Source of the DNA: Gammaproteobacteria bacterium
Lineage (GTDB): Bacteria > Pseudomonadota > Gammaproteobacteria > Pseudomonadales > Azotimanducaceae
Length of the DNA: 64,000 bases
Assembly: GCA_026708185.1 (NCBI GenBank)
Contig: JAPOVK010000050.1
Location: forward strand, 62,001 to 126,000
Direction: 5' to 3'
In this document: positions 44,478-52,495 of the stretch, piece after piece
Layout of the letters: each line of letters starts with the position of its first letter
Numbering within the stretch: the stretch's first letter is position 1
The notes under the pieces: model-generated
What the model was told of the DNA's origin: nothing
The model's database searches: none
The model's input: only the letters and a program-made list of their open reading frames with translations
Translations under genes and position numbers: made by a program

Positions 44478-45344
44478 TCAATCCCTCCGCGTAGAGACCC
44501 GTCGGTGCAAGGACGCGGCCAAGAATGCGATGTAGACAACGCCGATCAGCGACTGTATGGGGGCCCAAACACTCGGTGCCTCGCCCGCGCCTGCCGCCGG
44601 AGCGCTTACGAAGGCAGCGACGCTGAGTCTGAACGCTTCCCAAATGTCGATGGGCTCGTCGCCCAACGCACGCAACAACCCGAGGACCAGAGTCGCCAGC
44701 AGACCATTGACGGTCAAGCGCAACGGTTGCTCGCCATAGCCCCAGAGCAGCTTGTTGAGCAGGCTCTTGAGGTAACGAAACGGAGCGGCCACGCGGGCCA
44801 GGGACACGGAGTACTTGCCCCGATAGTAGTCGTCGCGGCACTTCATGACCGCCACAAAGTGCTCCCGTGATCTCTTCTCTGCTTCGTACAGGAACTGTCG
44901 GGCGTCCTCGTATTCTCCGACGGAGGTCGCGTTGAGGCGGAGCTGAATCAAGATCTCCTGCGCCAGATTGGGCTGCGCCGGCAGGTTGCCCAGCACCGTA
45001 CTCCTTGGAATGTCTGTTCTATCCCACTTCGTATAGCGCAGATCGCAGTCCTGGATGGCACTGGATCGGAAGTTGCAGCCGATGAACCTGCAACCCGTGA
45101 AGTTGCACCCCCTAAAGCGAGCTCCCCGGAAGTAGCAGTTCACGAAGGTCGAGTACGAAAAGTCACACTTCGCCACGTTCGCCTGCAGTAGCGAGACATC
45201 TGTCCAGACCGACCGCTGGACTACCCGCCCGGACATTTCCATGCCCTTGGGGGTCTCGTTTGCGATGAGTGCATCGCTCTCAGCGATACCATCGATGTCT
45301 GCTAGGGAACCGTGCGACTTCCCGATGGACAGATAGTCACTCAT
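44478..45344 (-). CDS. Pentapeptide-repeat protein with C-terminal two-TM (ion-channel-like) region
   Basis: CDFSYSTFVNCYFRGARFRGCNFTGCRFIGCNFRSSAIQDCDLRYTKW pentapeptides; LWGYGEQPLRLTVNGLLATLVLGLLRAL ... APIQSLIGVVYIAFLAASLHRR. Confidence 0.8.
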   Translation of the reverse strand: MSDYLSIGKSHGSLADIDGIAESDALIANETPKGMEMSGRVVQRSVWTDVSLLQANVAKCDFSYSTFVNCYFRGARFRGCNFTGCRFIGCNFRSSAIQDCDLRYTKWDRTDIPRSTVLGNLPAQPNLAQEILIQLRLNATSVGEYEDARQFLYEAEKRSREHFVAVMKCRDDYYRGKYSVSLARVAAPFRYLKSLLNKLLWGYGEQPLRLTVNGLLATLVLGLLRALGDEPIDIWEAFRLSVAAFVSAPAAGAGEAPSVWAPIQSLIGVVYIAFLAASLHRRVSTRRD

Positions 45345-45599
45345 ACATCTCCCCCGCGCTGGTCACGGGCTTGCTGGCCAAGCCGTCTCGGCGGCCTGTG
45401 TGGCCTGAACTAGCGTACTCATGCCGATATCTTCGAATGGCCCTGTCCCGCCTCGCCGCCGCGCCTCCGATGGGAACGCCGAGGCTTACATCTGGCCGAT
45501 CCGGTGCATTGGAGCATTGTAAGCTCTGCGTTGCCCGGCATGTCTGTACGAGCGTGGGCATGAGGTTGGTCTCGTCGATCGACGCCAAATGCCGCCTGC

Positions 45600-46300
45600 C
45601 GTGCGCTGGGCCGGAACGGTCTCGCGGTCTTTTCTCGTCTACGTGGGTGCGACGCCGGGTCTCCTCGTTGGGGCATTCGAGCATGTTGGTGCCCTTGAGG
45701 TGCCTGGGGTGCCGCCGGGGTAGGCGGCAGAACGTCCAGGTCGGCGCGCGCCTCGTCGACGTCGCGGCGGTCGCAGAGCCAGCGCAGCTCCCGCAGGCAG
45801 TCGTCGTCGGCCTCTCGGCGTGTGGTCGAGGGCGTTCCTGAGGAAGTGGACGTAGCAGCGCTTCAGGCTGCTTCGCTGAGCACCTCGCGTCTCGCCCTGG
45901 TCAGCCCCGTCGTCGTCGCTGACGAACACCTCGACGCCGTGTAAAGCCGCTCGCGGAGCCCAGAGAGGAACGCCTTCCCGCTGCTGCGGCTCTCGCGGCC
46001 GGCGAGTTGGACGCCGAGGATGTGTCGGCGGCCGTCCCAGGCGACGCCGATGGCAATCACCACCGCCTGCGAGCGGATGGCGCCATTGTGTCGCGCACCT
46101 TCTCGTAGCCAGCGTCGAGGATGAGATACGGCATCGGCTCGTCGAGCTAGCGCTCGGCGAAGGCCGTGAGCATCTTTGTCGAGGCGCTTGTTGATCCGCA
46201 AGATGGTCGACGCCGAGGCGCTGTGGCCGCACAGTTCGTCGGTAATAGCCTTGACCTTTCTTGTAGTCTCCGACGCCGTCCCCGAAGCGCTGGAGGCCAC
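45600..46300 (-). pseudogene. Degenerate IS256/Mutator-family transposase
   Basis: Frameshifted pieces: TRKVKAITDELCGHSASASTILRINKRLDK, PYLILDAGYEKVRDN, GAIRSQAVVIAIGVAWDGRRHILGVQLAGRESRSSGKAFLSGLRERLYT, KRCYVHFLRNALDHTPR, GTNMLECPNEETRRRTHV, in different frames with stops. Confidence 0.88.
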
Positions 46301-46580
46301 GCGCTCGCCATCGACGGGCCGGTCCACGGCATGCGGCAAGTGGGGGCCGGGTGGCCGGGCCGCGTTCGGCGACGCCGCGCGGATACGCTGTCCGGTGCTC
46401 TTCCTGATGCAGTTGGAGGACGAGTTGTTCCCGCGCGACGGGTATCTGGCGGTGTTCGATGCGCTGGCGAGCGACGACAAGCGCATTCACGCCAACCCGG
46501 GCTTGCACCCGGCAGTTCCGGCGGAGGAAATCGCGACGAGCTTCGCGTTTATCGAACGACTCGTCGGCCGTTCTCGCTAA
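46295..46580 (+). pseudogene. Internally deleted duplicate of the alpha/beta hydrolase gene
   Basis: IDGPVHGMRQVG segment (as 42640-42700) joined directly to DAARIRCPVLFLMQLEDELFPRDGYLAVFDAL... (as 42935-43141). Confidence 0.85.
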
Positions 46581-46685
46581 GGTCGCGGTCAGGTTCCCGT
46601 CGGATTGTCCGAGCGGGTGATCCACTCGCTCCAGGAGCCAGCATAGAGGGCGGGTTCCGGCAAGCCGGCGTGCACCATGGCCAGC
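46369..46685. repeat. Direct repeat copy B
   Basis: Near-identical to 42930-43246 at offset 3439. Confidence 0.92.
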
Positions 46686-47410
46686 ACGTTGTGGGCCGCG
46701 CTGACGCCGGAGCCGCAGTAGCACGCGACGGGCTTGACCGTCCCATCGAACAACGTCACGAACCGGCGACGCAGTGTTGCGGCGGGGAGGAAGTAGCCAT
46801 CCGGGCCGAGATTGCCCTGGAACGGCGCGTTGATGGCCCCCGCGATATGCCCCGCCTTGGGATCGATGGTCTCGTTGCGGCCGTGGAAGCGGTCGTCCGC
46901 ACGCGCGTCGATCAGGTGCCAGCTCCCCTCGTCGACGCGCTCGCGGACCTCGCCCATGGACAAGGCGCGGACGCCGTCGACCGAGAGCTCACGCGCCGCG
47001 TGCTGCTCGTCGGTACCGTCCGTCCACGCGGCGTAACCGCCGTCGAGCACTGCCGTGGCTGCATGACCAGCCCAACGGGCCATCCACCAGAAGCGCGCGG
47101 CGAACATCCCGCCGGCGTCGTCGTAGGCGATCACCTGGCGGCGTGGCGTGACGCCGTTGGCGCGCAGGAAACGCCGGAACGCAGCGCGGTCGGGTAGGGG
47201 GTGACGACCGGTTAGACCCGGCACCACGGGGCCCGACATGTCGTCGTCGAGGTGGACGTAGACCGCAAACGGGATGTGGTCGGCCTCGTAGCGCTTGCGG
47301 CCGGCGTCGGGGTCGGCGAGATCGAAGCGGCAATCGAACAGTCGGACGTCCTTCGGCTTCATGTGGTGCAGATCACCGATGCCGATCAACGTGGTGTGCA
47401 CGGTCTTCAT
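46589..47410 (-). CDS. Rhodanese-type sulfurtransferase (SseA-like)
   Basis: 273 aa; VRLFDCRFDLADPDAGRKRYEADHIPFAVYVHLDDDMSGP, ATAVLDGGYAAW, KAGHIAGAINAPFQGNL, PVACYCGSGVSAAHNVLAM. Confidence 0.93.
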   Translation of the reverse strand: MKTVHTTLIGIGDLHHMKPKDVRLFDCRFDLADPDAGRKRYEADHIPFAVYVHLDDDMSGPVVPGLTGRHPLPDRAAFRRFLRANGVTPRRQVIAYDDAGGMFAARFWWMARWAGHAATAVLDGGYAAWTDGTDEQHAARELSVDGVRALSMGEVRERVDEGSWHLIDARADDRFHGRNETIDPKAGHIAGAINAPFQGNLGPDGYFLPAATLRRRFVTLFDGTVKPVACYCGSGVSAAHNVLAMVHAGLPEPALYAGSWSEWITRSDNPTGT

Positions 47411-47415
47411 GCCGA

Positions 47416-48261
47416 TCAGATCGCCGGGTGTTCCGTGTCGTCGATTTCGATCCCGTCGAAGCCGGCGAGTACGCGTTCCATGCGCTCGCGGATGCCGTTG
47501 GCCAGTGCCGCGTGCGTGAAGATGAACGCCTTGTTCTTGCGGATGCCGTCAAGCACCTGCTCGCCGACCACGTCGGGGTTCAGGCCTTGCTCGGCGAACC
47601 GCCGCTCGACTTCCGCGCGCTCCGCCACGAAGCCGGATGATCCGGCCGGCAGCGACGCCGGGCGGTTGCGCTCCGAGCGCAGGATGCGCGTGTTGATCAT
47701 GCCGGGACACAAGGCAGAGACGCCGATGTTGTAGGGTGCGAGATCCTCGCGGGCGGATTCCGAGATCGCCACCACGGCGTACTTGGACGCGCAGTAGATC
47801 GACATCCGTGCACCCGCCCAGTGGCCCAGGATGGAGGCCGTGTTGACGAAATGGCCGCCTTCGCCGCCGTCCTTCATGATCGGCGCGTAGGCGCGCATGC
47901 CGTTGATCACGCCGTGCAGGTTGACGCCGAGCACCCAGTCCCAGTCGTCCTCGGTGGTCTCCTCGATGGAACCGCCGGCGGCGACGCCGGCGTTGTTGCA
48001 GACGATGTCGACGCGCCCGTAGTGGTCGCGGACGGCCTGGGCGACATCCTTGACCTGGCCCCGGTCGCTCACGTCACAACCGAAGGGTTGCACGTCCACG
48101 TTGGCGGTCTCGAACTCCGCTCGGGCGGCGGCGAGCGCGTCCTGCTCGACATCGAGCATCGCTACGTGGACACCCGCGCCGGTGAGCGCGCGGACCATGC
48201 CGAGACCGATTCCGGATGCCGCGCCGGTGACGACGGCGACCTTGTTCTGGACCGATTCCAT
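47416..48261 (-). CDS. Short-chain dehydrogenase/reductase
   Basis: KVAVVTGAASGIGLGMVRALTGAGVHVAMLDVEQ, VDIVCNNAGVAAGGSIEETT, ARMSIYCASKYAVVAISESARED. Confidence 0.93.
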   Translation of the reverse strand: MESVQNKVAVVTGAASGIGLGMVRALTGAGVHVAMLDVEQDALAAARAEFETANVDVQPFGCDVSDRGQVKDVAQAVRDHYGRVDIVCNNAGVAAGGSIEETTEDDWDWVLGVNLHGVINGMRAYAPIMKDGGEGGHFVNTASILGHWAGARMSIYCASKYAVVAISESAREDLAPYNIGVSALCPGMINTRILRSERNRPASLPAGSSGFVAERAEVERRFAEQGLNPDVVGEQVLDGIRKNKAFIFTHAALANGIRERMERVLAGFDGIEIDDTEHPAI

Positions 48262-48383
48262 GTGGCTCCCATATCTGGTCGAATGACCGCGCGAGCTTAC
48301 CGTGAATCGCGGCGCGCGATTGCCCGCGACGGATTGTGGCCGTTAGGTCGTAAACCACGGCTAGTGCTGCGGAATGGGATGAG

Positions 48384-49079
48384 ATGAACGTCAGCTTGAA
48401 GAGTGCGTGGCTCGGCGGGTTAGTGGCCGGGCTCGTAGGTTGTGGGGACACGCGCCCACCCGACCTCCGCATGGTGGACACCCCGGGCGCCGTCGCCGTC
48501 AGGGCGGAGGTCTGGGCCGACAATTGGTTTGCCTTCTATCTAGGCGAGGACCTGATCATCGAAGACTCGACGCCGCTGACGACCGAGCGTTCCTTCAACG
48601 CGGAAGCCTTCGTCTTCAACGCGGACTACCCAATGCAGTTGAACTTCCTGGTTCGCGATTTCAAGGAAAACGACACCGGGCTCGAGTACATCGGCGCACG
48701 CAATCAGCAGATGGGGGACGGCGGCTTCATAGCCCAGTTCACCGACATCGACAACGGTGAGGCCATTGCCGTGTCAAACCGGAACTGGCGCTGCCTCGTC
48801 GTGCACGAGGCGCCTCTGGATCGGTCCTGCGAGGATGCTGAGAACCCCGTCGCCGGGGTGGCACCTTGCGCGTTCGAGGCGATGCCTGAGCCGACCGGCT
48901 GGCGAACGTTAGGCTTCGACGACAGCGCATGGCCGGGCGCAACGGAGTTTTCCGCCGCAGCAGTGCGGCCGAAGGGCGGTTACGATGGCATCGACTGGCG
49001 AGGGGATGCACGGCTGATCTGGTCGGCCGACCTCGAGACACACAACACAGTGTTGTGCCGCCTGACTGTCGGCCGGTAG
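48384..49079 (+). CDS. Hypothetical lipoprotein
   Basis: 231 aa; lipobox-like GLVAGLVGCGD; GWRTLGFDDSAWPGATEF resembles galactose-binding-like domains. Confidence 0.65.
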   Translation: MNVSLKSAWLGGLVAGLVGCGDTRPPDLRMVDTPGAVAVRAEVWADNWFAFYLGEDLIIEDSTPLTTERSFNAEAFVFNADYPMQLNFLVRDFKENDTGLEYIGARNQQMGDGGFIAQFTDIDNGEAIAVSNRNWRCLVVHEAPLDRSCEDAENPVAGVAPCAFEAMPEPTGWRTLGFDDSAWPGATEFSAAAVRPKGGYDGIDWRGDARLIWSADLETHNTVLCRLTVGR

Positions 49080-49100
49080 TCGCGACTGAACGGAGATCGC

Positions 49101-49841
49101 ATGGACATCGCCGTGGAAGGCGGAACCCTTTACGTGGAGGTCGACGGCCCGGAGTCGAATCCGGCGCTGCTGCTCTGGCCCCCGGGCCGCTGCACGCTCC
49201 GCGTTTGGGACCACTTGGTACCGAGGCTGACGGGGCGGTTCCAGACTGTTCGGATCGACATTCGCGGCCTCGGTCGCAGTTCTCCGGCGGCGAATCCGGA
49301 GACGCAGTACACGCTCGAACAGTACGCCCGAGACGCCTGCGGCGTGCTCGACCATTTGGGGCGGCAACGTTGCCACGTGTGGTCGCAGTCGTGGGGCTCA
49401 CGTGCGGCCATCGCGTTCTGCGCCACCTATCCGGAGCGGGTTGTCTCGGCGGCGCTCTATGCCGCCAATGTCGATCCGGCGGACGTGCCGGCGCAACGCG
49501 AAGGCACCAAGCGTGCTGCGGAACTCCGCAGTAGAGCCGGGATTGCGTCGCAACCTGCACCGGCCGGAATCGTCGACCACCGGAACCCGGATGAGGTGGC
49601 CAAGGCCACGGCCGCGGCCGGGAAGTACGAGCTCAAGAGCGTCATCGACCGCCTGACCATGCCGGTGCTGATAGGCACCGGCAGCCACGATCCGAACCTC
49701 GCCTCGAGTCGGGTCATTGCGGAGACCGCGCCCAACGCCCAGTTGGTCGTGCTGGATGCCGTGGGGCACAACGGCATCTTGGAGCACCCGGAACTGGCCT
49801 TGGAGACGTTTCTCGATTTCCACGATGCTTTGGCGGCGTGA
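49101..49841 (+). CDS. Alpha/beta hydrolase
   Basis: RFQTVRIDIRGLGRSSPAA, CHVWSQSWGSRAAIAFCATYPERV, PVLIGTGSHDPNLASSRVIAETAPNAQLVVLDAVGHNGILEHPE. Confidence 0.9.
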   Translation: MDIAVEGGTLYVEVDGPESNPALLLWPPGRCTLRVWDHLVPRLTGRFQTVRIDIRGLGRSSPAANPETQYTLEQYARDACGVLDHLGRQRCHVWSQSWGSRAAIAFCATYPERVVSAALYAANVDPADVPAQREGTKRAAELRSRAGIASQPAPAGIVDHRNPDEVAKATAAAGKYELKSVIDRLTMPVLIGTGSHDPNLASSRVIAETAPNAQLVVLDAVGHNGILEHPELALETFLDFHDALAA

Positions 49842-49856
49842 CCTGACCCCGTCTGG

Positions 49857-51125
49857 TCAGAAGCCGCGTTCGGCGCACTGGCGATTGATCTCGTCGATGA
49901 TCTCGCAGACGCGGATCGACTCCGCCGTCGTCCACTGCGGCATTTCCCTTAACCCCGCCGCCATGCAGCGGTGGATCGCCTGCGCCTGGTAGGTGAACCC
50001 GTGCTGATTGCCGCCGTGCCACGTCCATCCCTTGTACGTGATCAGGCGCTCGCCGGTCCAACGTGAACCGGGCGGCTGGCCGCGGGTGATCGGCGCCGGT
50101 GTCGGGCAGGGGTACTCGAACCGCTCAACGTGATTGAACGGGCCGCTGCTGGGGTTGCGGTCCTGGTTCCAGTGGGTCTCGATCCAGTCGCCCGTCCAGC
50201 CCTCGCGCGGGTCGAGTTCGATCGACGGCTTGCCTTCCTGGCGGCGCGTACCCCGTTTGGGTGGGCGGCCGGTGCGGATCGTCACCGCGGTGGGATGGTG
50301 CGAGGGCGTCTCGATGGTGATCCGGCCCTGGGTGCCGATGTACTGCGACTCTTCGATGAAGCGGCCGTTGGGGAACGTGATGACGGCGATCCCTTCCTGG
50401 CCCGAGTACTGCAGAACGGCCGCACTCGGCGACGAGCCGTGGGCCGACAGGACACCGTCGGCATGCGCTTGCGGGCGCGCCTTGCAGCCCGCGGCGGCGA
50501 TCACCGGCATCTCGTCGGCGCCGAAGCCGGTGATGGCGGGGTTCAGGGCGTACACCCGGTCGGGGTAGTCGGCCTGCACGACGCGTAGGTCGCCGATGTC
50601 GCCGCGCTCCATCGCGGCACGGGCATGTTCGACGGCCGGGAAGAACCGCAGCCACATGCCCTCCCAGCACACGACGCCTGCCTTGTCCGCCGCGTCATAT
50701 GCCTCCTTGGCCTGGTCGGCGGTATCGGTGAACGGCTTCTCGCACAGGATGTGCTTGCGGGCGTTGACAGCCATCATCAGGTCGCGGTGGTGATCCCACG
50801 TCTTCGACGCGATGTAGACGATGTCGACGTCGGGATCCTCGCAGAGCGCCTGGTAGGAGTCGTACGCGGTGGGGATCTCGTGGGCCTCGGCAAACATCCG
50901 GGCACGGTCCAGATCTCGGGCGGCGATGGCCGCGACACTCGCCCCCGGCACGTCCTGCAGCGACTTCACCCAGTCGGACGAGATCGACGACGCGCTGATG
51001 ATCCCCCAGCGCAACGGGTGGTGAATTCCGTTTTCGTGCGTAAGGCCGAGGCGAATGTCCATCGGCGTGTTCATGGGCCAGCCGTTGTAGATGTAGGGGT
51101 CGTCGTTGACGTGGTCGTGAGCCAT
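49857..51125 (-). CDS. Gfo/Idh/MocA-family oxidoreductase
   Basis: GASVAAIAARDLDRARMFAEAHEIPTAYDSYQALCEDPDVDIVYIASKTWDHHRDLMMAVNARKHILCEKPFTDTADQAKE. Confidence 0.92.
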   Translation of the reverse strand: MAHDHVNDDPYIYNGWPMNTPMDIRLGLTHENGIHHPLRWGIISASSISSDWVKSLQDVPGASVAAIAARDLDRARMFAEAHEIPTAYDSYQALCEDPDVDIVYIASKTWDHHRDLMMAVNARKHILCEKPFTDTADQAKEAYDAADKAGVVCWEGMWLRFFPAVEHARAAMERGDIGDLRVVQADYPDRVYALNPAITGFGADEMPVIAAAGCKARPQAHADGVLSAHGSSPSAAVLQYSGQEGIAVITFPNGRFIEESQYIGTQGRITIETPSHHPTAVTIRTGRPPKRGTRRQEGKPSIELDPREGWTGDWIETHWNQDRNPSSGPFNHVERFEYPCPTPAPITRGQPPGSRWTGERLITYKGWTWHGGNQHGFTYQAQAIHRCMAAGLREMPQWTTAESIRVCEIIDEINRQCAERGF

Positions 51126-51201
51126 GGGTGCCTTCAGCCGCAGGAAACGGATCACCCTATACTGCGCTGCGGGTTCGGACAACTTTCAAGGGGAAGGCGC
51201 G

Positions 51202-52389
51202 TTGAGAATCGCCGAGATCAAGCCCTACGTCGTCGGCACGCCGCGGCCGCACCGCGGCGGACGCACCTGGGTTTTCGTGAAGCTCGTGACAGACGACGGC
51301 ATCGAAGGGGTCGGCGAAGTCTACAAGGCGCCGTTTCACCCGCTGACGGTGGCGAAGCTGCTCGAAGACATGGGCGAGACCTATGTGGTCGGCAGCGATC
51401 CGTTCCAGATCGAACGGTTGTGGCGCGCCGTGTACTACGGTGAGGGGTACGAGTCACACGACCATCACCAGCATCCCGACCACACCGTGATGGGGTGCTT
51501 GAGCGCCATCGAGATGGCCTGCTGGGACATCATGGGCAAGGCGCTCGACCAGCCGGTCTACAACCTGCTCGGTGGCCGCTACCACGACCGGCTGCGCTCC
51601 TACACCTACCTGTGGCCGGCACCCGGCAGTGCCCGTGGCGTTTCGCCGCATACGGATCCCGTTGCCGCGGCGGAAAGCGCCATCGCCCACGTCGAGGAGG
51701 GCTTCACGGCCCTCAAGTTCGACCCGCTGATCGACGTCATGGGGACCGCCGACCCGCGCGAGCCGCCGCTCGATCGGCTCGACAACGCGGAGGCGGTGGT
51801 GAAGAGCGTCCGCGAGGCGGTGGGCAACAAGGCGGACATCCTGATCGGCACCCATGGCCAGTCGACGACGTCCGGCACGATCCGCTTCGCCAAGCGCATC
51901 GAGCAGTTCGATCCGCTGTGGTTCGAGGAGCCCGTGCCGCCGGAGAACCGCGACGAGATGGCGCGGGTCGCGCGGGCAACGAGCATCCCGGTGGCGACTG
52001 GCGAGCGCCTCGCGACCAAGTTCGAGTTCCGCGAGCTCCTCGAGAAGCAGGCGGCAGCGATCCTGCAGATGGCGCTCGGGCGCGTCGGTGGCATTCTCGA
52101 GGCGCGCAAGATCGCCGGCATGGCGGAGGCCTACTATGCGCAAATCGCGCCGCACCTGTACTGCGGGCCGATCGAGGCGGCGGCCAACATCCAGGTCGAC
52201 ACCTGCAGCCCGAACTTCCTGATCCAGGAGAGCATCGGGCGGTTCGATGGGTTCCACGCCGAGATTCTGAAAGAGCCCATCGAATGGCGCGACGGCTACA
52301 TCATCCCGCCGACGAAGCCTGGGCTCGGCGTGGAGCTGAACGAGGAGGTGGTGGCGAAGCACCCTTACCAGGCGCCGTCTCGACGCTAG
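51202..52389 (+). CDS. Mandelate racemase/muconate lactonizing enzyme (enolase superfamily), galactonate dehydratase-like
   Basis: TTG start with upstream AAGGGGAAGG; IAEIKPYVVGTPRPHRGGRTWVFVKLVTDDGIEGVGEVY, EMACWDIMGKALDQPVYNLLGGRYHDRLRSYTY, QFDPLWFEEPVPPENRDEMARVA, GERLATKFEFREL. Confidence 0.9.
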   Translation: MRIAEIKPYVVGTPRPHRGGRTWVFVKLVTDDGIEGVGEVYKAPFHPLTVAKLLEDMGETYVVGSDPFQIERLWRAVYYGEGYESHDHHQHPDHTVMGCLSAIEMACWDIMGKALDQPVYNLLGGRYHDRLRSYTYLWPAPGSARGVSPHTDPVAAAESAIAHVEEGFTALKFDPLIDVMGTADPREPPLDRLDNAEAVVKSVREAVGNKADILIGTHGQSTTSGTIRFAKRIEQFDPLWFEEPVPPENRDEMARVARATSIPVATGERLATKFEFRELLEKQAAAILQMALGRVGGILEARKIAGMAEAYYAQIAPHLYCGPIEAAANIQVDTCSPNFLIQESIGRFDGFHAEILKEPIEWRDGYIIPPTKPGLGVELNEEVVAKHPYQAPSRR

Positions 52390-52495
52390 AGGAGCCGTGG
52401 GGCTCGCGGACCGGGTGATTTTTCGGGTATCAAGAGAGGCCGCAAGGTTCTCTTAGGCCGAACCGGTCGCTGAAGAACCGCCGACGATTGCGCCT

